Assembly: GCF_002959965.1 (NCBI RefSeq)
Contig: NZ_PREV01000026.1
Location: forward strand, 2,461,001-2,525,000
Source: Microbulbifer pacificus
Lineage (GTDB): Bacteria > Pseudomonadota > Gammaproteobacteria > Pseudomonadales > Cellvibrionaceae
DNA: 64,000 nucleotides
Reading direction: 5' to 3'
Part shown: positions 9,426 to 18,329 of the stretch, in pieces
Position numbering within the stretch: the stretch's first letter is position 1
Layout of the letters: every line of letters starts with the position of its first letter
The notes under the pieces: model-generated
The model's input: only the letters and a program-made list of their open reading frames with translations
Told to the model about the DNA's origin: nothing
Database searches by the model: none
Position numbers and translations under genes: made by a program

Positions 9426-10202
9426 TCAGGCGCTCAGGCGCTGGGCGCCGGTGATGAATCCCACCAGATCCCGCGGCGATACATCGTCGATCGCCACATC
9501 GGCGATGCTTTCGCCGCGCAGCAGCACCACCGCGCGATGGCAGGTTTCCATGACGTGTTGCATGTTGTGGCTGATCAGCAGCACTGCTACACCCTGGGAA
9601 CTGATCAGGCGAATCAGATCGTTCACCTGCGCGCTCTGCTCAACACCGAGAGCAGCGGTTGGTTCGTCCATGATCACCACGTCGGCGCCGCTGTTGACCG
9701 CGCGCGCGATAGCTACCGCCTGGCGCTGGCCTCCAGACAGCTTCTTGATGGCTTCGCCGAGATCGGGAATGCGCGAGTTCAAGCGCTGCAGGGAGCGGCT
9801 TGCGGTGGCCTCCATGGTGTTGTCATCGAGCCAGCCGAAGAAACGCAGCAGCGGATTTTTCGACAGCACTTCACGGTTCAGGAACAGGTTGGCGGTGATA
9901 TCGAATTCCGGAATGACCGCAAGATCCTGGAACACCGTTTCAATCCCCAGGCCGCGCGCATCCTGGGGGGATGCGATTTTTGCTGTGTGACCGTTGACCC
10001 GGATTTCTCCGCTGTCCGGCGGATGAATGCCGGACACACAGCGCACCAGGGTGGATTTGCCGGCGCCGTTATCGCCGAGCAGGGCGACCACTTCACCTTT
10101 GTTGATATTGAAACTGACATTTTTCAGTGCCTGGATGCCGCCGAAGCTTTTGGAAATATTCTTGACGGTCAGCGCGGGCTGTTTCAGCAATTCGTTACTC
10201 AT
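9426..10202 (-). CDS. Sugar ABC transporter ATP-binding subunit (CUT2 type, single ATPase domain)
   Basis: A 258-residue ATPase with Walker A GDNGAGKST (~42-50), signature LSGGQRQAVAIARA (~150), Walker B VVIMDEP (~172) and the switch histidine in LLISHNM. Most CUT2 ATPases (RbsA, XylG) are double-length; this single-domain form resembles the FrcA type and should act as a homodimer. Its start overlaps the permease stop by 4 bases (ATGA), so the two are translationally coupled. It powers uptake by the system encoded at 9426-12364. Confidence 0.93.
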   Translation of the reverse strand: MSNELLKQPALTVKNISKSFGGIQALKNVSFNINKGEVVALLGDNGAGKSTLVRCVSGIHPPDSGEIRVNGHTAKIASPQDARGLGIETVFQDLAVIPEFDITANLFLNREVLSKNPLLRFFGWLDDNTMEATASRSLQRLNSRIPDLGEAIKKLSGGQRQAVAIARAVNSGADVVIMDEPTAALGVEQSAQVNDLIRLISSQGVAVLLISHNMQHVMETCHRAVVLLRGESIADVAIDDVSPRDLVGFITGAQRLSA

Positions 10203-11167
10203 TTCTGCTGCTCCTTCACACCGATGGCCACGGCGACGATCAGAATCAGTCCGCGAGCAATCATTTGTTCGTTGGTGGAAAATCCGGAGAGGATCAGGCC
10301 GTTGTTGATCAGTCCCATCAGCCAGGATCCGATCACTGCACCGAGGATCGATGCGCGCCCGCCGAACAGGCTGGTACCGCCGATGGCAACCGCGGCGATA
10401 ACGGTGAGCAGATCCGCTTCACCCAGGGTGTAGCGCGCGCCATGCAGGCGCCCCGCATAGAGCAGTCCGGCGAGGGCCGCGGAAGTGGAGGCAATTACCA
10501 ATGAGGCAATACGGATTTTTACGGTGTTGATCCCCATCGCGCGCGCGCCGCTTTCGTTACCGCCGACGGCCAGAAGATGGCGGCCGTAGCGCAGTTTGCG
10601 CAGCACGACGTAGCCGATCAGGGATGCCGCGATGGTCCAGACCAGCAGCACGGAAACCGGACCGAAACTGCCGGAGCCGAAGATAAAATTGAAACTGCTG
10701 TCGATGATAGGGACGGATTCCAGATTGGTAATCTGGCGTGAGACACCGGTAATCACACCCATGGTGCCGAGGGTAATCAGCAGGGAGGATACTTTCAGCC
10801 ACTCGATCAGCAGGCCGTTGATCAGGCCGATGGTCACGCCCACGAGCAGTGCACCGAAGACCGCCACCGGCATGGGCACCAGCTGCATCAGCACCGCTGC
10901 CACCAGAGCCGACAGCGCCACCACCGAGCCGATGGACAGGTCAATGTGTCCGCCCGCCAGCGCGAATGTCAGTCCGATGGCCATGATGGTGATCGGAGTG
11001 GTCTGGCGAATGATGTTCATGAAATTCGCCAGAGAAAAAAACGAGGACTCGTGCAGTGTCACGGTAAAAAACAGCAACACCAGGAAAAAAACATAGTAGA
11101 CAAAATATTCCCTGCGAATGAGGGCGCTGGCAGACAGCCAGTTGTTGGACTTCAGCGAAGAGAGCAT
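10199..11167 (-). CDS. Sugar ABC transporter permease (RbsC-like)
   Basis: A 322-residue membrane protein of the RbsC/AraH family, with about eight to ten hydrophobic segments. It has the family signatures ALAGGHIDLSIGSVVAL near residue 70 and the coupling-loop region SGARAMGINTVKIRI (~residue 205). A conserved GGTSLFGGRASILGAVIG motif follows near 262-280. It forms the inner-membrane channel for the sugar delivered by the binding protein encoded 105 bases upstream. The substrate is not defined by the permease sequence; context suggests N-acetylglucosamine or chitobiose. Confidence 0.93.
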   Translation of the reverse strand: MLSSLKSNNWLSASALIRREYFVYYVFFLVLLFFTVTLHESSFFSLANFMNIIRQTTPITIMAIGLTFALAGGHIDLSIGSVVALSALVAAVLMQLVPMPVAVFGALLVGVTIGLINGLLIEWLKVSSLLITLGTMGVITGVSRQITNLESVPIIDSSFNFIFGSGSFGPVSVLLVWTIAASLIGYVVLRKLRYGRHLLAVGGNESGARAMGINTVKIRIASLVIASTSAALAGLLYAGRLHGARYTLGEADLLTVIAAVAIGGTSLFGGRASILGAVIGSWLMGLINNGLILSGFSTNEQMIARGLILIVAVAIGVKEQQK

Positions 11168-11272
11168 GCATCGACCCCGGCTAAGTGATAATACGTACGC
11201 AGTCGGTTTCCACCTTCCGCACTTCTGTTTTGTGTTATTGGATTTTTGGTTCTTTCTGAAAACGGTCGGCGG

Positions 11273-12364
11273 TTACCGCAACGCCTTGTCCAGCAGCGAG
11301 GGCAGTTCCGTGCGGTATGCGCTGGTCCAGATACTGCGGATATTTTCCCGCTGTACTTTGTCGAACCCGACCACCGAGAAGGCTGGTGCCGGCTTGCCAA
11401 TCAGGCCATAGACGCCGAGACGGGCCATGGCCTGGCCTATTTCGTAGGGGCGGTCGGCGATGGTGCCGTACATGCTGCCATTCATTGCCATGTCCACCAG
11501 ATTGTTTACGCCCAAATCGTGGGTGATGACCTTGATGTCGCCGCGTCCCATGGAGCGCAGCCCCTCGATCACGCCTTCCGCGGCCGCGTCCCACGCCACG
11601 TAGATGGCTTTCAGCTCCGGATGTTGCAGCACCATGGCGGAGGCGATGTTGGAGGTTTCGCTCTCCTTGGTAAAACCCCGCTCCACCGCGATCTCGAGGT
11701 TTTCGGTACCGTGTTTTCCCTGTCGGATCGTGTCGCGGAAGGCCTGATCGCGGTTGTTGGTAATAAAGTAATCGGCATCGTGATAGATCATGCCGATGGC
11801 GCCGCTGCCGCCAACGGCGTCGCGGGTCATTTCCGCCGCGGCCACACCCATGCCGCGCATGTCGTCGGTAACGATACCTACGTAGTCCTTGCCCGGTTCA
11901 AAGCCGCGGATCGGGTTGGACAGCAGAACCAGCTTGCTGCCGCGATGTACCGCCGCGCGAAAACTGTTGGCGGCGCTGGTGCTGTCGATGACGAGAGAGA
12001 GGACAATGTCTGGTTGGAGCGCCATGACATTCTCGATGTCCGCAGCCTGTTTGGCCGGGTCATACTGGGCGTCGGTCTCGGCGACAATATTGATGCCGAG
12101 CTGGGTGAAGGTGTCCCGCGCGCCCTCTGACAGGGCGTTGACCCAGTTGCTGGAGCCGTGCCACACCAGCGCGGCCTTGTATTTTTTGTCGCGCACCTGG
12201 GACGTTTCCTGCGGTGTCAGGGAAATTTGCTCCGCGTTGACCGCGATATTGCCGAGCGGACCGCGCAAAGGGGATTCTTCCGCGGTGGCGGGTTCGGGTG
12301 GGGCGGGGGTGGCATTCACCCATTGGCTGGCAAGTAGCGCGGCGAGAATCAGCGGTCTGTACAT
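11273..12364 (-). CDS. Periplasmic sugar-binding protein of the ABC transporter
   Basis: A 363-residue exported protein of the periplasmic-binding-protein/LacI fold, with signal peptide LILAALLASQWVNATPA. The pattern ALVWHGSSNWVNALSEGARDTF followed by LQPDIVLSLVIDSTSA is that of ribose/galactose-type binding proteins (CUT2 systems). It is the first gene of the operon SBP-permease-ATPase-GH3-GH20. The operator at 12469-12485 lies ~105 bases upstream of the start codon, and the ROK regulator gene diverges from it. The ligand is inferred from the neighbours. Confidence 0.9.
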   Translation of the reverse strand: MYRPLILAALLASQWVNATPAPPEPATAEESPLRGPLGNIAVNAEQISLTPQETSQVRDKKYKAALVWHGSSNWVNALSEGARDTFTQLGINIVAETDAQYDPAKQAADIENVMALQPDIVLSLVIDSTSAANSFRAAVHRGSKLVLLSNPIRGFEPGKDYVGIVTDDMRGMGVAAAEMTRDAVGGSGAIGMIYHDADYFITNNRDQAFRDTIRQGKHGTENLEIAVERGFTKESETSNIASAMVLQHPELKAIYVAWDAAAEGVIEGLRSMGRGDIKVITHDLGVNNLVDMAMNGSMYGTIADRPYEIGQAMARLGVYGLIGKPAPAFSVVGFDKVQRENIRSIWTSAYRTELPSLLDKALR

Positions 12365-12468
12365 TTTTTATTGTCCGATGTCTTAGGCCTTGCCCAAGCG
12401 AATGGCAGCGCTTGCGGGTGGCCTGTCCCTGTTTGCATGAGTCCAATATTGGCGAAGCCTGTTTTTCA

Positions 12469-12485
12469 AGTCAAACAAATTGACT
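12469..12485. promoter_or_regulatory. ROK-type operator (AGTCAA-N5-TTGACT) between the transport operon and its regulator
   Basis: A perfect 6-bp inverted repeat with the 5-base spacer ACAAA. Read on the minus strand, TTGACT can be the -35 of the sugar-transport operon, with a weak -10 (CAATAT) 17 bases on. The site lies in the 241-base divergent region, so it may also autoregulate the ROK gene. Confidence 0.7.
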
Positions 12486-12605
12486 AAATGCATTTGAGCT
12501 TTTATGCTGCGGCTAACTTGCGATACGTGCGGCCGTGCAGGAAAGGTTGCGCACAACGTGAACACCATTTTCTGTTTGCGCCTTACTTAAGGAAGGGAGA
12601 AAAGC

Positions 12606-13841
12606 TTGAGAGGAAACAATTCCAAGCAGAGTAAATCGTCGAACCTGCGCCTGGTGCTGAACCTGATCACCACCGGTCGCCCCATTTCCCGGGTGGAAAT
12701 CGCGCGGCGCACGGAGCTCACCAAGCAGACGATTTCCAACCTGACCGACGAGCTGGCGGTTGCCGGGCTGATTCACGAGGCCGGTATCCGGCGTGAGGGC
12801 GGGGTCGGCAAGCCTTCCAAATTGCTCGATCTCAATCCGGAGGGTGCCTATACCATCGGTTTGCGGGTCAAGAGCCGGAGCGTGGAAGCCGGGCTCTACA
12901 ATATTGCGGGCGAGGCGCTTGAAACACGTCAGTTTCCCTTGAAGGAGCAGGGGCCGGATCCTCTTGCGGAAACCCTCGCGCAAATTGTTGAAGCCTGTCT
13001 GCAGCGCACTACGGTACTGCGTGAGCGCGTGCTGGGTGTTGGCCTGGTTCTGCCGCCACCGCAGTCCTTCAGTCGTGATCCACGCAAAGTGGGGCAGGTT
13101 GGACTGATGAGTGATCTGCATGTCCAGCAGGTCCGCCGCCAGCTGGTGGCGCTGACCGGGTTGCCGGTGGCCTGTGAAAATGTCGCCGCGGCGGTGTCCG
13201 CTTCCGAGATGTTGTACGGCGCAGCCCGTGATCTGCACAGCTTTGTTTATATCCACCTCGGCGACAGTCTCGAGGCCGGCATTGTTTACAATCGCCAGTT
13301 GTTCAGCGGTTACAACGGTATCTCCGGCCGTTTGGGGCATGTGATCGTTGATCAGCGCGGCGGCCTTTGCATGTGCGGCAATCACGGTTGTCTCGACCTC
13401 TACGCGTCACTTGGATCTCTGGCAAAAATGCTGGGTCGCAAAATTGCGCCGGGTCAGGACTGGTGGGAAATCCTCGCCGAGCCAGATCGGCACAAGGCCG
13501 TATTGGACACGTGGTTTCAGCAGATGAGCGAGCCCATGCGGATCGGGTTCAATATGGTGGAAAACCTGCTCAACCCGCAGACGGTCATTCTTGGTGGAGA
13601 TATTCCAGACTGGTTTATCGATCAGTTCATTCGCCGCCTGCGCCCCTTTATTCCATCGGTATCCCAGTACGGCGAGCGGGAAATTCCGCGTTTTATTCGC
13701 GCACCGAAAATGGAAAACATGGCGCTGCGGGGGGCGGCAACGCTGCCGATTTACTCCGCGATCAGTGCCGATGGTGCGAGTGCCATTGAAATGTCGGGGC
13801 TCGGGGAGATCACCGAGCTGCAGGAGTTGGTGTACGCCTGA
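12606..13841 (+). CDS. ROK-family transcriptional regulator (NagC-like)
   Basis: A 411-residue ROK protein. Residues ~15-65 form a winged helix-turn-helix (RVEIARRTELTKQTISNLTDEL). The rest is the sugar-kinase-like ROK domain with the zinc-binding signature GHVIVDQRGGLCMCGNHGCLD near residues 245-265. The GDSLEAGIVYNRQ segment matches the ligand region. TTG 12606 is preferred because AAGGAAGGGA stands just upstream. It faces the chitin transport operon, and a shared inverted repeat occurs before that operon, the chitin-binding protein and the following TonB receptor. It is therefore the likely repressor of all three, released by N-acetylglucosamine or its phosphate. The inducer is inference. 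Confidence 0.93.
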   Translation: MRGNNSKQSKSSNLRLVLNLITTGRPISRVEIARRTELTKQTISNLTDELAVAGLIHEAGIRREGGVGKPSKLLDLNPEGAYTIGLRVKSRSVEAGLYNIAGEALETRQFPLKEQGPDPLAETLAQIVEACLQRTTVLRERVLGVGLVLPPPQSFSRDPRKVGQVGLMSDLHVQQVRRQLVALTGLPVACENVAAAVSASEMLYGAARDLHSFVYIHLGDSLEAGIVYNRQLFSGYNGISGRLGHVIVDQRGGLCMCGNHGCLDLYASLGSLAKMLGRKIAPGQDWWEILAEPDRHKAVLDTWFQQMSEPMRIGFNMVENLLNPQTVILGGDIPDWFIDQFIRRLRPFIPSVSQYGEREIPRFIRAPKMENMALRGAATLPIYSAISADGASAIEMSGLGEITELQELVYA

Positions 13842-14149
13842 CGGTTGGGCCCCAATTAACTATTTGCTCTACTAGCGCCGCCGATATTATTCGCGCGGCG
13901 GGGTCGCGCAGTGCGCCCATTTTCGACCGGCGGACATTCCTGCCAATCCTGCGCCGGCGTGCCCGGCGGTCCAAGCCCCAGTATTTTCCCTCCCATTTCA
14001 CCGCCAATAAATAATAAGTAAATTTGATTGACATAATATTAGTCTAATGCCTAGACTAATTTCAGCTCGATAACACTGGAGATCCAGTCAACCCAGGGGG
14101 TATGCGGGGGGGAGCTCGGCTTTGCTTCATAAAAATAAGAGGACTCACT
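13842..14149. other. Intergenic region before the chitin-locus TonB receptor
   Basis: No gene seen. The left part is GC-rich with a few imperfect inverted repeats but no convincing T-run terminator. The right part (from ~14005) is AT-rich and holds the promoter/operator at 14028-14060 and a leader of ~90 bases. Confidence 0.5.
14028..14060 (+). promoter_or_regulatory. Promoter and ROK-type operator of the chitin-locus TonB receptor
   Basis: TTGACA (14028-14033) is a perfect -35 box; TAGACT (14052-14057) is a plausible -10 at 18-base spacing. A perfect 9-bp inverted repeat ATTAGTCTA-N5-TAGACTAAT (14038-14060) covers the spacer and the -10, so a bound protein would block initiation. The centre matches the AGTCAA-N5-TTGACT sites apart from one symmetric change. 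Confidence 0.75.
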
Positions 14150-16729
14150 ATGTCAGTCAGTTTGAAAACAGCCATTCAACACGCCAATAAACTGGCCTTG
14201 CGTTACGGTTCCATCAGCGCCCTCGCGCTGGCGGGCATTGCGGCGCCGGGCTTTGCACAGGATGCGACGCTGGAAGAAATTCAGGTAACCGGTATTCGCG
14301 GTAGCCTGCGCAGTGCGCTCGACAGCAAGCGCGATTCCAACGCGGTCATCGACTCCGTATCCGCCGAGGACATCGGCAAGTTCCCGGACAAAAACATCGG
14401 TGATGCACTGCAGCGTGTACCCGGTGTGACCGTGGTGCGCGGCTTCGGTGAAGTAAACGGTGTAACCGTGCGCGGTACAGCCCCGCAACACAGCGTGGTA
14501 CTGCTGAACGGTCAGAACGTGGCCAGCGTTGGCTGGTTCGACCTGGGTGGCACCAACCGCAGCTTCAACTTCGAGCTGCTGTCCGCGGAGCAGATTTCCG
14601 GCATGGATGTCTACAAATCCGTGGATGCGAGCCTGAACGAGGGCGCGCTGGGCGGTACCGTTAATCTGCGCACCCGCAAGCCACTGGAAATGGATGAGTT
14701 CACCGCGACCGCTTCCGTGGAAAACGGCTACAGCGAAGCCGGTGAGGACTGGTCCCCGTCCTATTCCGGGCTGGTGAGCTGGAAGAACGAAGCCTCAACG
14801 TTTGGTGTGCTGCTGGCGCACTCTTCCGAGCAGCAACATGTGGTGCGCGAGACCCTGAGCTCCTTTGCCCCCCCCTACGATCACGTGCCGGATTCCGAGG
14901 GAGCCTCCCACAATATGACCTGGGGTATGGCATCGATCCTGTTTGATGAAGAGCGCGAGCGTTCCAGCAGTCAGTTCACCATGCAGTACTCGCCCACCGA
15001 CGCACTGACCTTCGCACTCGACTACAACCTGTTCACCCTGGACAACGACCACGTCAATACCGCACTGTTCGCTATTCCCGATTTCAACGGTGCCTACCTG
15101 GATGCGGACTCCGTTGTTACCAACGAATTTGGTGCGGTTACCAGCGCGACCGTGGTGCCGGGCAACCTGACCGATGGCGGTGTGCCTTTCTTCAACAACT
15201 CGGTACTGCGCAAGCCCGAGATGGAAACCGACGCCCTCAACCTGACGATGGACTACGAGGGTGATGGCTGGAGTTCCCATGTAGTTTACGGTCGCTCCAA
15301 TGCGGACAGTTTTACCCCGCAGACCAGTACCTGGTGGGGAGACCTGGAAGATCGTGCGAGCACTGGTTTCAGCTTCGACCTGGCCGATGCCCACAAAATC
15401 ATTCCCACCGACCCGAACTATGTGACCGATCACAGCCGCATGCAGCTGTTCCAGGAATTCACCTTCCTCGACAACATTCGCCAGAATGAAATCGAGTATT
15501 TCCAGGCGGACTTTGCCATCGACGTGAATAAGGGCATCTTCACCACCGTGGATACCGGCCTGAAATTCCAGGATCAGATGTATCTGGGCCGTTTGGACGT
15601 TCGCGATGTGGACCTCGCCGCGGCTATGGCTGATGGCCTTACTCTGGCGGACTTCAACGGCGGTGTGGTTTCCGGCCTGCACGGTAAGGAAGGTCGCGAG
15701 GGCAGTCTCGACAGCTTTGCGGTGATCAGCGGCGGTATCTGGGATTACGGTTACGCCAACCGCGCCGACACTGTCACTGTTATGAGCGCCTTCTCCATCA
15801 CCGAGGAAATTACTGCGGCCTATGCCAAGGCCAATTTCGAAGGTGACGGCTTCCGCGGCGACATCGGCCTGCGTCTGGTGGACACCGATGTACTGTCTAA
15901 GGGCAGCATTGACGGAGAGCCTGCCAAAGGTGAGCGCAGCTACACCAACTTCCTGCCCAGTATCAACTTCGCGGCCGATATTACCGAAGACATGCTGTTC
16001 CGCTTCGCGGCCGGGTCCACCGTATCCCGCCCGGATTACGACGACTTGCAGATGGCTTCCACCATCGCCATCAACATGGGCACAGCCACCATCGGCAGCC
16101 CGGATCTGGATCCCTACAAGTCCGACAACTACGACATGGGCGTGGAGTGGTACTTCACCGACGCTTCCGTTGTAGGCGCAACCCTGTTCCACAAGAACAT
16201 CAGCGATTACATCGAGCAGGTCACTAAAATGGAAGCGCTCGCGGGCTGCTCGCAGACCTGCCAGGTGACTCGTACCTACAACGTAGGCACCGCGGATATT
16301 TCCGGTATCGAGCTTCAGTACCAGCACGACTTCGGAAACGGTTTCGGTGTACAGGCGAACTACACCTACACCGACAGCTCCGTGACCAACTCCGCCGGTC
16401 AGGAAGTGGATGTGGATGAAGTTTCCCAGAATTCCTACAACCTGTCCGGTTACTACGAAAACGACCTGATCAGCGCGCGCGTTGCCTACAACGCCCGCGA
16501 TGGCTGGCATGGCAACTACAACAACAGTGGTACCGAGAGCCGCTACGACGACTACGACCAGGTGGATGCCTCTGTGATCTGGCACGCCACGGACAATCTG
16601 GACGTGTCTTTCGAGGCGGTGAATATCTTCAACGAGCCTCTGGTACAGCGTCTCCCGACCTACGGCGTTATCCACAGCGTGGACGAGTTTGGTGCGCGCT
16701 ACTTTGTGGGTGCCAGCGTGAAGTTCTGA
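14150..16729 (+). CDS. TonB-dependent receptor, chitin/N-acetylglucosamine locus
   Basis: An 859-residue outer-membrane receptor of the Xanthomonas/Caulobacter type. The signal peptide ends near GIAAPGFAQ, followed by a TonB-box-like segment (TLEEIQVTG). The plug domain has the family patterns SAEDIGKFPDKNIGDALQRVPGV and VLLNGQNVAS; a ~700-residue barrel follows and ends in VGASVKF. ATG 14150 is chosen because AAGAGGA precedes it by 7 bases; an upstream in-frame ATG at 14102 adds 16 residues that spoil the signal peptide. It imports a ligand across the outer membrane using TonB energy. Position and operator suggest chito-oligosaccharides. Confidence 0.93.
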   Translation: MSVSLKTAIQHANKLALRYGSISALALAGIAAPGFAQDATLEEIQVTGIRGSLRSALDSKRDSNAVIDSVSAEDIGKFPDKNIGDALQRVPGVTVVRGFGEVNGVTVRGTAPQHSVVLLNGQNVASVGWFDLGGTNRSFNFELLSAEQISGMDVYKSVDASLNEGALGGTVNLRTRKPLEMDEFTATASVENGYSEAGEDWSPSYSGLVSWKNEASTFGVLLAHSSEQQHVVRETLSSFAPPYDHVPDSEGASHNMTWGMASILFDEERERSSSQFTMQYSPTDALTFALDYNLFTLDNDHVNTALFAIPDFNGAYLDADSVVTNEFGAVTSATVVPGNLTDGGVPFFNNSVLRKPEMETDALNLTMDYEGDGWSSHVVYGRSNADSFTPQTSTWWGDLEDRASTGFSFDLADAHKIIPTDPNYVTDHSRMQLFQEFTFLDNIRQNEIEYFQADFAIDVNKGIFTTVDTGLKFQDQMYLGRLDVRDVDLAAAMADGLTLADFNGGVVSGLHGKEGREGSLDSFAVISGGIWDYGYANRADTVTVMSAFSITEEITAAYAKANFEGDGFRGDIGLRLVDTDVLSKGSIDGEPAKGERSYTNFLPSINFAADITEDMLFRFAAGSTVSRPDYDDLQMASTIAINMGTATIGSPDLDPYKSDNYDMGVEWYFTDASVVGATLFHKNISDYIEQVTKMEALAGCSQTCQVTRTYNVGTADISGIELQYQHDFGNGFGVQANYTYTDSSVTNSAGQEVDVDEVSQNSYNLSGYYENDLISARVAYNARDGWHGNYNNSGTESRYDDYDQVDASVIWHATDNLDVSFEAVNIFNEPLVQRLPTYGVIHSVDEFGARYFVGASVKF

Positions 16730-16821
16730 TCCCGCACTTCACCACAGGCAGGCTGCTGACACAGTGTGTTCGGCAGCCTGCGCTACAAGTTCACCTTGTA
16801 TTGGCCAGCATTGATTATGGC

Positions 16822-16848
16822 GCCGGAGGGGAAACCCTCCGGCCTTTT
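16822..16848 (+). terminator. Rho-independent terminator after the TonB receptor
   Basis: A 9-bp perfect stem (GCCGGAGGG / CCCTCCGGC) with a GAAA tetraloop is followed by CTTTTT. It ends the receptor transcript ~95 bases after its stop codon. Confidence 0.9.
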
Positions 16849-16857
16849 TCGTTCAAT

Positions 16858-16890
16858 AAAAAAGCCAGCGGAATTCCGCTGGCTTTTTTA
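16858..16890. terminator. Bidirectional terminator between receptor and mannonate dehydratase
   Basis: A perfect palindrome (16863-16884, arms AGCCAGCGGAA/TTCCGCTGGCT) is flanked by an A-run on the left and a T-run on the right. It can stop transcripts from both convergent genes. Confidence 0.88.
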
Positions 16891-16927
16891 TTGGTGAGCA
16901 CTGTGTGAATGGCAGACCCTGTGCGGT

Positions 16928-18139
16928 TTACCAGTCGTGCATACCGCCGTCTTCCAACCGGTTTACCGGTAAAAATGCGCGCTGGTAGGGGAAATCCTTT
17001 GCCGCTTCCTCGTCGATATCCACACCGAGTCCCGGTCTGTCACCGGGGTGCAGGTAACCGTCACTGAAGCAGTAGGCGTGGGGAAATACTGCATTGGTTT
17101 CATCGGTGTGGTGCATGTATTCCTGGATACCGAAATTCGGAATCGACAGGCCAAAATGCAGTGCCGCCGCCATGGTCACCGGCGACAGATCGGTGGCGCC
17201 GTGGCAACCGGTGCGCACGTTGTACAGCGCGGCCAGGTTGGCAATGCGGCGCAGATGGGTAATACCGCCGGCGTGCACCACCGTCGCGCGGATATAGTCG
17301 ATCAACTGTTCCTCGATCAGCTGTTTGCAGTCCCAGATGCTGTTGAACACTTCTCCCACCGCCAGCGGCGTGGTGCTGTGCTGGCGGATCAGGCGGAAAT
17401 TGGCCTGGTTTTCCGCGGGTACTGCATCTTCCAGCCAGAACAGGCGGTAGGGTTCCAGATCTTTTGCCAGTCGCGCGGCTTCGATAGGCGTCATACGGTG
17501 ATGACCATCGTGCAGCAGATGGATATCCCACCCCAGTTCTTCCCGCGCCGCGGCAAACAGTTGCGGCACAATGCGCAGGTATTTTTCCGTGGACCAGATA
17601 TTTTCCGTGGGCAGGTCGGCGTCCGCCGGCTCGTAGCGGGCCTTATCCTTGCTCACGCCGTAGGTGGAATCCAGCCCCGGTACCCCGCATTGCAGGCGCA
17701 CCGCGCGGTAGCCTTGGGCGATGTACTTCTTCGCCTCGGCAATGGTCTCGTCGATGCTTTCACCATTGGCATGGGCGTACACCAGATTGCCCTTGCGGCA
17801 GGCGCCGCCGAGGAGCTGGTACAGCGGCAGTCCGGCGACCTTGGCTTTGATATCCCACAGGGCCATATCCACTGCGGCGATCGCCGACATGGCTACCGGC
17901 CCGCGGCGCCAGTACGCGCCCTTGTACAGATACTGCCAGATATCCTCAATCTGATGGGCGTCGCGCCCGATCAGACAGGGTGTGATATGGTCTTCCAGAT
18001 AACTCGCCACCGCCAGCTCGCGGCCATTGAGCGTGGCATCGCCGAGGCCATAGATGCCGTCGGCGGTTTCGATTCTCAGGGTGACGAAGTTGCGTCCGGG
18101 TGACGTGGTGATAACCCGCACGGATTTGATTTCGAGCAT
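16928..18139 (-). CDS. manD: D-mannonate dehydratase (enolase superfamily)
   Basis: A 403-residue enolase-superfamily protein, close to the usual ManD length. ManD dehydrates D-mannonate to 2-keto-3-deoxygluconate in the hexuronate pathway. The metal ligands are visible in [19 protein letters not shown] and VGEVFNSIW, and the downstream [12 protein letters not shown] histidine segment is present. ATG 18139 is chosen (GAGGGAA just upstream); the frame opens 17 codons earlier. It diverges from the GH67 alpha-glucuronidase gene across a LacI-type operator, which supports glucuronate use. Some family members are gluconate dehydratases or have very low activity, so the substrate rests partly on context. 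Confidence 0.88.
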   Translation of the reverse strand: MLEIKSVRVITTSPGRNFVTLRIETADGIYGLGDATLNGRELAVASYLEDHITPCLIGRDAHQIEDIWQYLYKGAYWRRGPVAMSAIAAVDMALWDIKAKVAGLPLYQLLGGACRKGNLVYAHANGESIDETIAEAKKYIAQGYRAVRLQCGVPGLDSTYGVSKDKARYEPADADLPTENIWSTEKYLRIVPQLFAAAREELGWDIHLLHDGHHRMTPIEAARLAKDLEPYRLFWLEDAVPAENQANFRLIRQHSTTPLAVGEVFNSIWDCKQLIEEQLIDYIRATVVHAGGITHLRRIANLAALYNVRTGCHGATDLSPVTMAAALHFGLSIPNFGIQEYMHHTDETNAVFPHAYCFSDGYLHPGDRPGLGVDIDEEAAKDFPYQRAFLPVNRLEDGGMHDW

Positions 18140-18231
18140 GCTGTATTCCCTCAACGCGGTAGAGCATGTTTTAACGGCGAGTTGTGTCAACTAGCCAACC
18201 TGGGTGGTATTTCCTTGTTTGGGTCTTGTTT

Positions 18232-18245
18232 TGATAGCGCTACCA
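18232..18245. promoter_or_regulatory. LacI-type operator between manD and GH67
   Basis: TGATAGCGCTACCA differs by one base from a perfect TGGTAGC/GCTACCA palindrome with the central CG typical of LacI-family sites. It lies 93 bases before manD and 85 bases before the GH67 gene, so it may control both. Confidence 0.65.
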
Positions 18246-18329
18246 TTTTAGCCTTGGCTGCGGATGCAATGAAAGCCCCCCAGCCGGGGAGGCGGTATCA
18301 GAAAAAATAAGAGAGCCCTTGAGGTCACC

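Noticed and set aside
14795..16675. A 626-codon frame antisense to the TonB receptor
   Set aside because: It mirrors the codon structure of the receptor gene, has no start signals and no recognisable domain; a common shadow in GC-rich coding DNA.
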